From UBA7803 sp041686955 (GTDB lineage: Bacteria > Pseudomonadota > Gammaproteobacteria > Pseudomonadales > Azotimanducaceae), in the NCBI GenBank assembly GCA_041686955.1, contig JAWLCV010000029.1, positions 1-48,395 on the forward strand: a stretch of 48,395 nucleotides of DNA, read 5' to 3'. Below the pieces are notes generated by a model. The model worked only from the letters and a program-made list of their open reading frames with translations. It ran no database searches and was not told where the DNA came from. This document shows positions 33,205 through 42,035 of the stretch, piece after piece. Each line of letters begins with the position of its first letter. The first letter of the stretch is position 1. The position numbers and the translations under genes were made by a program.

Positions 33205-34485
33205 ATGGCGGGCGATAACGGTAAGAGCGACGACTCAGGCAAGCTGCTCTACTGTTCTTTCTGCGGCAAAAGTCAGCACGAAGTGCGCAAGCTCATCGCG
33301 GGACCCAGCGTTTTCATCTGCGACGAGTGCGTCGAGCTGTGCAACGACATCATCCGCGAGGAAGTCGCCGAGAGCGGCGAGACCAAGGGCAGCGACCGGC
33401 TGCCGGTGCCTCACGAAATCAACGCCATTCTCGACGAGTACGTGATCGGTCAGGAGCATGCCAAGAAGGTGCTCTCCGTGGCCGTGTACAACCACTACAA
33501 GCGACTGAACTATAAGGGAAAAAAGGACGACGTCGAGCTGTCGAAGTCGAACATCCTGCTGATCGGCCCCACGGGCAGCGGCAAGACGCTGCTCGCCGAG
33601 ACCCTGGCGCGCCTGCTCGACGTGCCGTTCACCATCGCCGACGCCACCACCCTGACCGAAGCCGGATACGTGGGTGAAGACGTCGAGAACATCATTCAGA
33701 AGCTGCTGCAGAAGTGCGACTACGACGTGGAACGGGCCCAGGTGGGCATCGTCTACATCGACGAGATCGACAAGATCTCGCGTAAATCCGACAACCCCTC
33801 CATCACCCGCGACGTCTCCGGAGAAGGGGTTCAGCAGGCGCTGCTCAAGCTCATCGAGGGCACGGTGGCGTCGGTACCGCCGCAGGGCGGCCGCAAGCAC
33901 CCGCAGCAGGAGTTCCTGCAGGTCGACACCAGCAACATCCTGTTCATCTGCGGCGGCGCGTTCGCCGGCCTCGACAAGGTCATCCGCGACCGTTCGGAGA
34001 AATCCGGCATCGGCTTCTCCGCCGAGGTGAAGGGCGAGGAAGACCGTAAGAGCATCGGCGAGACTCTACGCAACGTGGAGCCGGAAGACCTCATCCGCTA
34101 CGGCCTCATTCCCGAGTTCGTAGGACGTCTGCCTGTGATCGCCACCCTCGAGGAGCTCGACATCGACGCCCTCGTGCAGATCCTCACCGAGCCCAAGAAC
34201 TCTTTGACGAAGCAGTATGTCAAACTGTTCGAGATGGAGGGCGTCGAGGTGGATTTCCGCGAGGACGCGCTGCGCGCCGTGGCCCGCAAGGCCATGGAGC
34301 GCAAGACGGGCGCCCGGGGATTGCGCTCCATTCTGGAGTCGGTGCTGCTGGACACCATGTACCAGCTTCCGGCTCTGGATTCGGTGACCAAGGTGGTCAT
34401 CGACGAGAGCGTGATCGAGGGCGAAAGCGAGCCCATGCTCATTTACGAGAACGTCGATAAGGCCCAGGCCGGGCCGAAGGACTGA
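33205..34485 (+). CDS. clpX: ATP-dependent Clp protease ATPase subunit ClpX
   Basis: ClpX is the AAA+ unfoldase that recognises tagged substrates and feeds ClpP. From ATG 33205 (CGAGGT upstream) it has 426 residues (424 in E. coli). The N-terminal zinc domain has Cys17, Cys20, Cys39 and Cys42. Walker A is ILLIGPTGSGKTLLAETLAR, the pore loop GYVGEDVENI, Walker B VGIVYIDEIDKI, the ClpP-contacting loop region KSGIGFSAEV, and sensor-2 TGARGLRSILESVLL. It follows clpP and precedes lon, the normal order. Confidence 0.98.
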   Translation: MAGDNGKSDDSGKLLYCSFCGKSQHEVRKLIAGPSVFICDECVELCNDIIREEVAESGETKGSDRLPVPHEINAILDEYVIGQEHAKKVLSVAVYNHYKRLNYKGKKDDVELSKSNILLIGPTGSGKTLLAETLARLLDVPFTIADATTLTEAGYVGEDVENIIQKLLQKCDYDVERAQVGIVYIDEIDKISRKSDNPSITRDVSGEGVQQALLKLIEGTVASVPPQGGRKHPQQEFLQVDTSNILFICGGAFAGLDKVIRDRSEKSGIGFSAEVKGEEDRKSIGETLRNVEPEDLIRYGLIPEFVGRLPVIATLEELDIDALVQILTEPKNSLTKQYVKLFEMEGVEVDFREDALRAVARKAMERKTGARGLRSILESVLLDTMYQLPALDSVTKVVIDESVIEGESEPMLIYENVDKAQAGPKD

Positions 34486-34723
34486 GCTGCGCACGCCATA
34501 CACCCCCGCCGCCGACCGGGCGGCGCACGCGCCACCTCGGGCGCCTCTGTTGTGAAACCACTCATGCGATGAGTCGGGGAAGGCGGTTACAATCCGTGCA
34601 CAAGCCGCTCCGATCCATTGCGAAGGGGCTGTTAGCATCCCCGAGAAACCGTTGCCCCGTGACCCGGGGCCCGCGTCCGCCAGAGAACGGGCAGTCATTC
34701 GTCGAATGGAGGTAAGCGCACTC
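34486..34723 (+). promoter_or_regulatory. clpX-lon intergenic region with hairpins and a possible -10
   Basis: CGCCGCC (34507-34513) pairs with GGCGGCG (34519-34525) just after clpX. Further on, ACTCAT (34560-34565) and ATGAGT (34569-34574) form a small dyad upstream of TACAAT (34588-34593), a candidate -10. I could not find a convincing -35 or a sigma-32 promoter for lon here, which is notable since lon is heat-inducible in E. coli. Confidence 0.4.
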
Positions 34724-37138
34724 GTGGCATCTTCGAAGCAAATCCGCGTCCCCGTCCTACCGCTGCGCGACATGGTGGTGTATCCCCATGGCGTGCACCC
34801 GCTGTTCGTGGGCACGGAAAGCTCCATCCGTGCCCTCGACGCCGCCATGGCCGACGACAAGCAGATCCTGCTGCTCGCCAAGCGTGACGCCGACGTGGAG
34901 TCGCCCGGCGCGGCGGAGCTGTTCACCGTCGGCACCGTGGCCACCGTGCTGCAGCTCTTGAAGCTGCCGGACGGCACGGTGAAGGTGCTGGTGGAAGGCG
35001 GGGCGCGCGCCAGGGTGCGCGAGCTGGAGCTCGACGAGAGTTACGTTACCGCGGCCGTGGAGCCCCTGGCGGAGCCCGAGGTGGAAGGCCGCGAAGCGGA
35101 AACCCTCGTTCGCTCGATCATGGAGCAGTTCGAGCAGTACGTGAAGGTCAGCAAGAAGGTGCCCCAGGAGGTGCTGTCGTCGCTGTCGAGCATCGACGAT
35201 CCGGCGCGTCTGGTGGACACCATCGCCGCGCAGATGTCACTCAAGATCGAGGACAAGCAGCAGCTCCTGGAAGCGGTGGATCTCAAGGAACGCATCGACG
35301 CCTTGCTGTCGCTGATGGATTCGGAGATCGATCTGTATCAGATCGAGAAGCGCATTCGCGGCCGGGTCAAGAAGCAGATGGAGAAGAGCCAGCGCGAGTA
35401 CTACCTGAACGAGCAGATGAAGGCGATTCAGAAGGAGCTCGGCGATCTGGACGATGCGCCCAACGAGGTCGAGGAGCTGCAACGGAAGATCGACGAGAGC
35501 GGCATGACCCGCGAGGCCAAGGAGAAGGCCGAGCAGGAGCTCGCCAAGCTCCGGCAGATGTCGCCCATGTCCGCCGAGGCCACCGTGGTGCGCAGCTATC
35601 TCGACTGGATGATCAGCGTGCCCTGGAAGAAGAAGAGCCGCGTGCGCAAGGACCTGGCCGTGGCTCAGCGCATTCTGGACGAGGATCACTACGGGCTCGA
35701 GGAGGTCAAGGATCGGATCCTCGAGTACCTGGCGGTACAGGGGCGCGTGCGCAAGGTGAAGGGCCCCGTGCTCTGCCTGGTGGGTCCCCCGGGGGTGGGA
35801 AAAACCTCCCTGGGTGAGAGCATCGCCCGCGCCACCAACCGCGAGTTCGTGCGCATGGCCCTGGGCGGGGTGCGGGACGAAGCGGAGATCCGCGGCCACC
35901 GCCGCACCTACATCGGCTCCCTTCCCGGCAAGGTGCTGCAGAAGATGGCGAAGGCGGGCGTCCGCAACCCGCTGTTCCTCCTCGACGAGGTGGACAAGAT
36001 GGGAATGGACGTGCGCGGCGACCCGGCCAGCGCGCTCCTGGAAGTGCTCGACCCGGAGCAGAACCATAACTTCAACGACCATTACCTCGAGGTCGACTAC
36101 GACCTGTCGGACACGTTCTTCATCTGCACGTCCAACTCCATGAACATCCCGGCGCCGCTCCTGGACCGGATGGAAGTGATCCGACTTCCGGGATACACCG
36201 AGGACGAGAAGCTCAACATCGCCCGGCGGTACCTGGTGCCGAAACAGGTGCGTCTGAACGGGCTGAAGGAAGGCGAGCTTACCCTCGACGACGACGCCAT
36301 CGTCCACCTGATCCGCTACTACACCCGGGAGGCGGGAGTGCGGGGGCTCGAGCGGGAGATCGCCAAGCTCGCCCGCAAGGTGGTCAAGCAGAAGTCCATG
36401 CTGCGTGGCCGGGAGCAGCGCCGGCCGGTGGTCGTCGGCGCGGATCTGATCGAGCAGTACAACGGCGTTCGCAAGTTCAGCTACGGCCTCGCGGAGGAGG
36501 AGAACCAGGTGGGCCTGGTGACCGGGCTGGCGTGGACCTCCGTGGGGGGCGAGCTGCTCAACATCGAGGCGGTGGCCGTGCCGGGCAAAGGGCGCCAGAC
36601 CCGCACCGGCTCGCTCGGCGACGTCATGAAGGAATCCATCCAGGCGGCCCTGACGTTCGTGCGCAGCCGCGCCGCGGTGCTCGGCATCAGCGCGGACTTT
36701 CACGAGAAGTTCGACCTGCACGTGCACGTTCCGGAAGGCGCCACGCCGAAGGACGGCCCCAGCGCCGGTATCGGCATGTGCACGGCGGTGGTTTCCGTGC
36801 TCACCGGCATACCCGTGTGTGCGGATGTCGCCATGACAGGCGAGATCACGCTGCGGGGGCAGGTGCTTCCCATCGGCGGCTTGAAAGAGAAGCTGTTGGC
36901 GGCACAGCGCGGCGGAATCCGCCGGGTGATCATTCCCAAGGAGAACGAGCGCGACCTTAAGGAAATCCCGGAGAACGTGAAGGCCAGGCTCGAGATCATT
37001 CCGGTGAAGTGGATGGACGAGGTTCTGGAGATCGCGCTGGAGCGTCGGCCGCGTCCCGTCGACGACGACGGTGCGCAGTCCAAACGGCCTCCGGAAGCTT
37101 CCGCCGGGGACGGCGAGGTTTCGATCAGTGCTCACTGA
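34724..37138 (+). CDS. lon: ATP-dependent Lon protease
   Basis: Lon is the soluble AAA+ serine protease that degrades misfolded and regulatory proteins. GTG 34724 is chosen: GGAGGT lies ten bases upstream and residue numbers then match E. coli. ATG 34706 and 34652 are in-frame alternatives. The 804 residues run through the N-terminal substrate domain (VPVLPLRDMVVYPHGVHPLF), a long coiled coil, Walker A LVGPPGVGKTSLGESIA, Walker B FLLDEVDKMG and the protease domain with Ser680 in PKDGPSAGIGM and Lys723 in GLKEKLLAAQRGG. The tail after about residue 775 is variable. Confidence 0.97.
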   Translation: MASSKQIRVPVLPLRDMVVYPHGVHPLFVGTESSIRALDAAMADDKQILLLAKRDADVESPGAAELFTVGTVATVLQLLKLPDGTVKVLVEGGARARVRELELDESYVTAAVEPLAEPEVEGREAETLVRSIMEQFEQYVKVSKKVPQEVLSSLSSIDDPARLVDTIAAQMSLKIEDKQQLLEAVDLKERIDALLSLMDSEIDLYQIEKRIRGRVKKQMEKSQREYYLNEQMKAIQKELGDLDDAPNEVEELQRKIDESGMTREAKEKAEQELAKLRQMSPMSAEATVVRSYLDWMISVPWKKKSRVRKDLAVAQRILDEDHYGLEEVKDRILEYLAVQGRVRKVKGPVLCLVGPPGVGKTSLGESIARATNREFVRMALGGVRDEAEIRGHRRTYIGSLPGKVLQKMAKAGVRNPLFLLDEVDKMGMDVRGDPASALLEVLDPEQNHNFNDHYLEVDYDLSDTFFICTSNSMNIPAPLLDRMEVIRLPGYTEDEKLNIARRYLVPKQVRLNGLKEGELTLDDDAIVHLIRYYTREAGVRGLEREIAKLARKVVKQKSMLRGREQRRPVVVGADLIEQYNGVRKFSYGLAEEENQVGLVTGLAWTSVGGELLNIEAVAVPGKGRQTRTGSLGDVMKESIQAALTFVRSRAAVLGISADFHEKFDLHVHVPEGATPKDGPSAGIGMCTAVVSVLTGIPVCADVAMTGEITLRGQVLPIGGLKEKLLAAQRGGIRRVIIPKENERDLKEIPENVKARLEIIPVKWMDEVLEIALERRPRPVDDDGAQSKRPPEASAGDGEVSISAH

Positions 37139-37156
37139 TGGTTTCCATCAGTGAGC
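37124..37156 (+). promoter_or_regulatory. Alternative hairpins at the lon stop codon
   Basis: Three related segments overlap the end of lon: ATCAGTG (37124-37130), CACTGAT (37133-37139) and ATCAGTG again (37147-37153). The middle can pair with either flank; the downstream form GCTCACTGAT/ATCAGTGAGC (37130-37139/37147-37156) is a perfect 10-bp stem with a 7-base loop. No T tract follows. It could be a 3'-end stability element or a switch between lon and hupB. Confidence 0.5.
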
Positions 37157-37173
37157 GCCGACCCAGGCGCCGG

Positions 37174-37202
37174 TTGCAGCTATCTATGGGTGTTGGTATA
37201 AA
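37174..37202 (+). promoter_or_regulatory. Sigma-70 promoter for hupB
   Basis: TTGCAG (37174-37179), 17-base spacer, TATAAA (37197-37202). hupB starts 86 bp downstream. Spacing is optimal and the local sequence is AT-rich against its surroundings. Confidence 0.8.
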
Positions 37203-37288
37203 ACCGCGTCTAACGCGATAACACCAACGCAAAACATCCATTTTTCGGCGTGGCGCCGCCCGTCATCGCTGATCACTGAGGGCCTACT

Positions 37289-37561
37289 GTGAACAAGACC
37301 GAACTCATCGACCGCATTGCCGAAGCTGCCGACATCTCCAAGGCGTCGGCCAGCCGGGCGCTGGACGCCACTCTCGAAGCCATCACCGACTCGCTCAAGG
37401 CGTCGGACCCGGTGTCGCTGGTAGGGTTCGGCACGTTCACCGTCAGAGAGCGGGCGGCGCGTACCGGCCGCAATCCGCAGACCGGCGCGAGCATCCAGAT
37501 CGCCGCAGCCAAGGTGCCCGCGTTCAAACCTGGCAAGGCGCTCAAAGACGCGCTGAACTAG
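37289..37561 (+). CDS. hupB: DNA-binding protein HU-beta
   Basis: HU is the small histone-like protein that bends and compacts DNA. It is 90 residues from GTG 37289. MNKTELIDRIAEAADISKAS forms the helical dimer base. VSLVGFGTFTVRERAARTGR is the signature, and RNPQTGASIQIAAAKVPAFK is the DNA-binding arm with the intercalating proline. It has its own promoter and a strong downstream terminator, so it is probably a high-level single-gene unit between lon and ppiD. Confidence 0.98.
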   Translation: MNKTELIDRIAEAADISKASASRALDATLEAITDSLKASDPVSLVGFGTFTVRERAARTGRNPQTGASIQIAAAKVPAFKPGKALKDALN

Positions 37562-37592
37562 GTCGTTTCGGGGACAATTCGATCCCGGAAAG

Positions 37593-37617
37593 AAGGCGCA
37601 GCAACGGCGCCTTTTTT
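37593..37617 (+). terminator. Intrinsic terminator of hupB
   Basis: AAGGCGC (37593-37599) pairs with GCGCCTT (37607-37613) over a 7-base loop and runs into six T (37612-37617). This is the clearest rho-independent terminator in the window. Confidence 0.9.
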
Positions 37618-37626
37618 CTTGTGAAG

Positions 37627-37647
37627 ACGCCGGCGTCCTGCCGGCGT
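37627..37647 (+). terminator. Second hairpin between hupB and ppiD
   Basis: ACGCCGGC (37627-37634) pairs perfectly with GCCGGCGT (37640-37647) over loop GTCCT, 20 bp before the ppiD start. With no T run it may be a back-up terminator or a leader hairpin close to the ppiD ribosome-binding site GAGGA. Confidence 0.4.
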
Positions 37648-37666
37648 TGCTGTTGAGGACACCGCG

Positions 37667-39571
37667 ATGCTGCAGAAGATGCGTGACCAGACCCAGAGCC
37701 TGGTGTTCAAGGTGCTGGTCGGGATCATCGTCGTCGTGCTTGCCATATTCGGTTTCGGCGCCTTCAACCTGTTCGTCACCGGCGACCCGGAGGTGGCCAG
37801 TGTGAACGGTGAGGGCATTACCCAGAACGAACTGGCGGTCGCCACGGAGCGGGAGCGCCGGCGCATCGCGGCCCAGATGGGCGGTGAGATCGACCCCAGC
37901 CTGATCGATCCAGTGCAGTTGCAGGGCGCGGTTCTGGACCGACTGGTGGCGCGTGCCGTGCTGGCCCAGGCCGCCGAGGATCTCGGCGTCGCGGTGAGCC
38001 GGGAGCAGATCGACCGTGAGCTGGTGGAGAATCCCGCTTTTCAGGTCGACGGCAAGTTTCAGCCGAACCTGTACCGCCAGGCCGTGCAAACCATGGGTTA
38101 CACGCCGCAGGGCTTCATGGACGACACGGCGGAGCTCATGGCGTTGCAGCAACTGCAGTCTGCGCTGATGAACTCCGCGTTGCTCACCGACCGGGAGCTC
38201 AACGTGCACGCCCGGCTGCTGGCGCAGCGCCGCGACGTGGCCTACCTCGCGTTCACCGCGGACGCGTTCCGTGACCAGGTGGAGGTCACGGACGAAGAGG
38301 TGCGCTTGCGCTACGAGGAGAACCAGCGCGCGTACACCACCGAGGAAGCCGTGGATGCAGCGTACGTGATCCTGTCAGCCGACGATCTGATGGACGATCC
38401 GGCGGTGGAGGTGGCCGAGGCAGACGTCAGGGCCGCCTACGAGCAGGAGCGTGAAGCGGCGCCAGCCCAGGAAGAGCGGCGCAGCCGCCACATCCTGCTC
38501 GAGACCGGTGACGCCCGCAGCCCGGAGGCGGCGCGGCAGGCGCTCGAGGACGTGCGCGTCCGCATCGAGGGTGGTGAAAGCTTCGCGGATCTGGCGCGGG
38601 AGCTGTCGGAGGATCCCGGATCGGCCGCCCAGGGCGGCGAGCTGGGTTTCGCCGGGCGCGGCGTGTTCGATCCGGCGTTCGAGGAGGCCCTGTTCGCTCT
38701 CGAGGAATCCGGGCAGATCTCCGCGCCGGTGCAGACGGACTACGGCTATCACCTCATCCAGCTCGAGGAGATCCGCATCAACGAATATCCGAGCTTCGAA
38801 CAAGCGCGTGGAGAGATCGAGCAACGTCTTCGCCGCGATCAGGCCGACGTGCTGTATCAGGAGCGCCTGCGGGAGCTGGACAACCTGGCGTTCGAGCAAC
38901 CCGAAAGCCTGCAGGGGATCGTCGATGCAATGGGGCTGACCCGGCAGACCGCCGAGGGCGTCACGCGCGATCAGGGTCCGGCGCCGTTCGACGCCCCCGA
39001 CGTGCGGCAGCGGCTGTTCGGCAGCGAAGTGCTGGAGCAGGGTTTCAACAGCCCCGCGGTGGAGCTCGGCCCGGACCGGGCCGTGGTGATGCGGGTCACC
39101 GAGCGGCACCCTCCGGAGCAGATCCCCTTCGAGGAAGTGGCGGAGCAGATTCGCAGCGAGATCGAGACGGAGCGGGCGCGGGCGCTCGCACGAGAGGCTC
39201 ACGCCGCGGCGCAGGCGCAGCTCGCGGCCGGCGAGGGCGCTGCCGAGGTGGCTTCCGCTCATGGCCTCGAATGGCGGACGTTCGAAGCGGCCCGCCGCAG
39301 CCAGGCGGGCGTTCCTCGCCCGGTGCTGGATGCGGCGTTCGCCCTGCCGCGGCCCGGCGATACCGGCAAGAGCATCGGCGACGCCGTGCTGCCGGATGGC
39401 GGGCTCGCCCTGGTGACGGTGACCCGAGTGCAGGACGCGGACGTGGCGGCGCTGCCGGAGGCCGAGCTGGACGGAATGCGCCGGTTTCTGGGGAACCGGG
39501 TGGCTCAGCTCGAGTTCGGCGGCTTCTTCGAATCGCTGAGAGAGGAAGCTTCCATCCGGCGGGCGGACTGA
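37667..39571 (+). CDS. ppiD: Periplasmic folding chaperone PpiD
   Basis: PpiD is anchored in the inner membrane by one N-terminal helix (about 14-36, LVFKVLVGIIVVVLAIFGFG) and helps proteins leaving the Sec translocon. The 634 residues match the family. A SurA-like N domain begins VASVNGEGITQNELAVA. The parvulin domain (about 271-365) shows RRSRHILLET, GGELGFAGRGVFDPAFEEAL and TDYGYHLIQLEEI. A long C-terminal chaperone region follows. GAGGA precedes ATG 37667. Position after hupB is standard. Confidence 0.96.
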   Translation: MLQKMRDQTQSLVFKVLVGIIVVVLAIFGFGAFNLFVTGDPEVASVNGEGITQNELAVATERERRRIAAQMGGEIDPSLIDPVQLQGAVLDRLVARAVLAQAAEDLGVAVSREQIDRELVENPAFQVDGKFQPNLYRQAVQTMGYTPQGFMDDTAELMALQQLQSALMNSALLTDRELNVHARLLAQRRDVAYLAFTADAFRDQVEVTDEEVRLRYEENQRAYTTEEAVDAAYVILSADDLMDDPAVEVAEADVRAAYEQEREAAPAQEERRSRHILLETGDARSPEAARQALEDVRVRIEGGESFADLARELSEDPGSAAQGGELGFAGRGVFDPAFEEALFALEESGQISAPVQTDYGYHLIQLEEIRINEYPSFEQARGEIEQRLRRDQADVLYQERLRELDNLAFEQPESLQGIVDAMGLTRQTAEGVTRDQGPAPFDAPDVRQRLFGSEVLEQGFNSPAVELGPDRAVVMRVTERHPPEQIPFEEVAEQIRSEIETERARALAREAHAAAQAQLAAGEGAAEVASAHGLEWRTFEAARRSQAGVPRPVLDAAFALPRPGDTGKSIGDAVLPDGGLALVTVTRVQDADVAALPEAELDGMRRFLGNRVAQLEFGGFFESLREEASIRRAD

Positions 39572-39577
39572 CGACAG

Positions 39578-39603
39578 GGCCGCCGGCGCGGCAGCCGGCG
39601 GCC
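39578..39603. terminator. Bidirectional hairpin between ppiD and mltD
   Basis: GGCCGCCGGC (39578-39587) pairs perfectly over 10 bp with GCCGGCGGCC (39594-39603), loop GCGGCA, in the 41-bp space between convergent genes. It lacks T tracts on either strand, but its position and strength suggest shared transcript ends. Confidence 0.55.
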
Positions 39604-39612
39604 GCTCATGGC

Positions 39613-41169
39613 CTACTCGGCCGCCGACACGTTCACGTAGATCAGCAGCTTCTGGCCGGGCTGCAGATACTTGTCGACGTCCAGCGCGTTCCACTGGGCG
39701 ATGTCACGAACCGCCACGTTGAACTTGCTGGCAATGGTGGACAGGGAGTCACCGCGCCGCACCCCGTAACGCACCTTGCGGATCACGTCGCGGCCGGCGG
39801 CCGGGCTGGCGCCGGCACCGGGAATGGCGAGTCTCTGACCCACCCGAAGCACGTCCCTGGGGCCGATCTGATTGACCTTGACGAGACGGTTCAGGGGCAC
39901 CTCGTAGGCGCGCGCGATGCTCCACAACGAATCCCCCGGCTTGACCTGGTAGTCACCCTCGGCGGCGCGCCGGGCTACCGGGTAGGCGGTAGCCGCTTCG
40001 CTGGAGCGCGGGATGAGCAGTGCCTGCCCGGCGCGGATGCGGGTGCTGGGGAGGCGATTGACGCGGCGCAGCGTCGCCACGTCGGTGTGGTGGCGGCGCG
40101 CCAGGTGGCTCAAGGTCTCTCCCTGGGCCACTTCGACCCGCAGCCAGTGCACCCGCTGATCCTCGGGCACGGCGCTGATGGCGGCCTGACCGGCTTCCGC
40201 CAGGGCGATGGGCACGTGAAGGTGATGGGGGCCGTCGGGCGGTGTCGCCCACTGATTCAGCGCCGGATTCCACTCGTAGAGCGTCGCTACGTCCAGTTCC
40301 AGGACGCTGGCGGCCTTGGCGAGATCGAATTGACCATGGGTGTCGATGGTGGCGAAAGCCGGCTCAGGGTCCAGGGACGGGAGCTCGAGGCCGTGGCTTT
40401 TCGGATCGGCGATGATGGCCGCCAGCGCGAGCAGGCGGGGCACGTAGGCGCTGGTTTCCCGGGGGAGATCGAGGTCCCAGAATGCCGTGTTGCCCTTGGC
40501 CTTGCGCAGCGCGCGGCGCACGTTGCCTTCCCCGGCGTTGTAGCCGGCTACAGCCAGGTACCAGTCGTCGAGCCGGCTGTGCAGGTGCTCCAGATAGTCC
40601 AGGGCCGCCCGGGTGGCGAGCACCGGATCCCGCCGGGCGTCGATCCACCAGTTGCGGGGAAGGCCGAAGTGCTCGGCGGTAGTGGGGATGAACTGCCAGA
40701 GACCGGCGGCGCCGCCGTGGGAGAAAGCGTAGGGGTCCAGGGCGCTTTCAACGATGGGCAGCAGGGTGAGCTCGCCGGGCATGTTGCGGCGCCGGACCTC
40801 CGCGTGGATGTAGGGCAGGTAGCGCTGCATCCGTTCGCGGATTCTCGGCAGGTACTGGGGGTGGCGCTTCAGCCACGCGAGCTCCTGCTGGACGCGGCGT
40901 TGGTTCAGAGCGTGGTCCAGGGCGAAGGAGCTGCGGATCGGCGCCCACAGGTCCAGGGGCGCAGCGATGGTCTTCTTTGCGATCACGGGAACCGTGACGG
41001 GCTCCACCGTCATCACCGTGGTGCTGGCGCCGGCGGGCAACTGTGCGAGGTCCGCGGCCTGGGCTCCCGCGGGTGCGACCCCGGGGAGCTGGCACGCCGC
41101 GAGGCTGGCAAGTGCCGTCACCGCGAGCACGCGCGACGAGCGGATGTAGGGTGGAGTGGTTGCTCTCAT
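39613..41169 (-). CDS. mltD: Membrane-bound lytic murein transglycosylase D
   Basis: MltD cleaves peptidoglycan glycan strands to 1,6-anhydro products. The 518-residue protein has a lipoprotein signal peptide with lipobox LAAC near residue 26. The GH23 transglycosylase domain includes LPIVESALDPYAFSHGGAAG with catalytic Glu, LWQFIPTTAEHFGL and LAVAGYNAGEGNVRRAL. Three LysM modules follow (GETLSHLARRHHTDV, GDSLWSIARAYEVPLNRLV, GDSLSTIASKFNVAVRDIA), which bind murein. It is divergent from the methyltransferase-rnhA-dnaQ group, as in Pseudomonas relatives. Confidence 0.96.
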   Translation of the reverse strand: MRATTPPYIRSSRVLAVTALASLAACQLPGVAPAGAQAADLAQLPAGASTTVMTVEPVTVPVIAKKTIAAPLDLWAPIRSSFALDHALNQRRVQQELAWLKRHPQYLPRIRERMQRYLPYIHAEVRRRNMPGELTLLPIVESALDPYAFSHGGAAGLWQFIPTTAEHFGLPRNWWIDARRDPVLATRAALDYLEHLHSRLDDWYLAVAGYNAGEGNVRRALRKAKGNTAFWDLDLPRETSAYVPRLLALAAIIADPKSHGLELPSLDPEPAFATIDTHGQFDLAKAASVLELDVATLYEWNPALNQWATPPDGPHHLHVPIALAEAGQAAISAVPEDQRVHWLRVEVAQGETLSHLARRHHTDVATLRRVNRLPSTRIRAGQALLIPRSSEAATAYPVARRAAEGDYQVKPGDSLWSIARAYEVPLNRLVKVNQIGPRDVLRVGQRLAIPGAGASPAAGRDVIRKVRYGVRRGDSLSTIASKFNVAVRDIAQWNALDVDKYLQPGQKLLIYVNVSAAE

Positions 41170-41219
41170 CTGGCCCTGCCTTCAGAATCGTGCCGGTACT
41201 GTGCGGTAAGTGTAGTTGC

Positions 41220-42035
41220 TTGGCAAATTCACCGTCACAACGTCTCGCCGACTGGCTCTCCGGCCCCCAGGGGACGCGCCTGCTGCGTGAAGAGTCGGCA
41301 TGCCTCAGCGAGGCAGCCCGACGCTTTCACGGCGATACGCTGCTCTGGGTAGGGTGCCACGGGGCCAGCAGCCGAACCGTGCGCGGGTGCATGGTTCGCA
41401 ACCATCTGTTCGCCTCCGAGGCGTCGGGCCCGGCCCCTGGGGAGGTGGCGAGCCTGCGGTGTGCTCTGGAGGCGCTGCCGCTGCCGAACAACAGCCTGGA
41501 TGCCATGGTTCTGCACCATGCTCTGGAGGTGGCCGCCGACGCCCGCAGCGGGCTTCGGGAAGCCGCCCGGGTGCTCGCGCCCGGGGGGCGGCTGGTGGTC
41601 TGCGCTTTCAACCCGGTCAGTCTGTGGGGGCTGCGCCGGGTCTATGCCCGGCTTCGTCCCGACACGTTCAGCGGACTGCGCTTCATCACCAGCTTGCGGC
41701 TTCTCGACTGGCTGGCTCTGCTCGGCTTCGAGCTGCAGGGCAGGGTGCAGTACCTGGCTTACACACTGCCCTTCGCCGGCGACCGCGGCGACGTCGCAGG
41801 GATCGGCCGGGCCGAGGGCGCGCTGAAGCGGATGCAGCCCCCGGTGGGCGGGGTGTACGTGGTCTCGGCGGTCAAGCAGGCGCTGGCCATCCGCCCCCAC
41901 TGGGCGCCGCAACGGATCAAGCGGGCGCCGCTCATTCCCGCGGCCTACCCCAAGTCGGCCATGCGGCGGGCGCAGACCGCCGAGGCCAGGGTGCTCAATT
42001 TCAGCGACTGGAAGGATCTTGAGCGAAGCCGTTGA
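41220..42035 (+). CDS. SAM-dependent methyltransferase, YafS-like
   Basis: A 271-residue class I methyltransferase of the group found between gloB/mltD and rnhA in gammaproteobacteria (YafS in E. coli). The N terminus resembles the group (LADWLSGPQGTRLLREE), motif I is LLWVGCHG, then LPLPNNSLDAMVLHHALEVA, EAARVLAPGGRLVVCAFNP and VSLWGLRRVYARLRP. The glycine-rich motif I is weaker than usual. The substrate is unknown. TTG 41220 is chosen with GGTAAG eight bases upstream; GTG 41190 is an alternative. The 3' end overlaps rnhA by 17 bp. Confidence 0.88.
   Translation: MANSPSQRLADWLSGPQGTRLLREESACLSEAARRFHGDTLLWVGCHGASSRTVRGCMVRNHLFASEASGPAPGEVASLRCALEALPLPNNSLDAMVLHHALEVAADARSGLREAARVLAPGGRLVVCAFNPVSLWGLRRVYARLRPDTFSGLRFITSLRLLDWLALLGFELQGRVQYLAYTLPFAGDRGDVAGIGRAEGALKRMQPPVGGVYVVSAVKQALAIRPHWAPQRIKRAPLIPAAYPKSAMRRAQTAEARVLNFSDWKDLERSR

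Noticed and set aside
34486..34723. A sigma-32 promoter for lon.
   Set aside because: I searched for a CTTGAA-like box followed at 13-15 bases by CCCCAT-like sequence and found none; only a possible TACAAT -10 is visible.
35237..37135. A 632-codon minus-strand frame opposite lon.
   Set aside because: Antisense shadow of lon with low-complexity Leu/His/Val-rich translation and no family features.
39271..41352. A 693-codon plus-strand frame across the end of ppiD and all of mltD.
   Set aside because: It is antisense to the well-supported mltD gene and lacks any domain.
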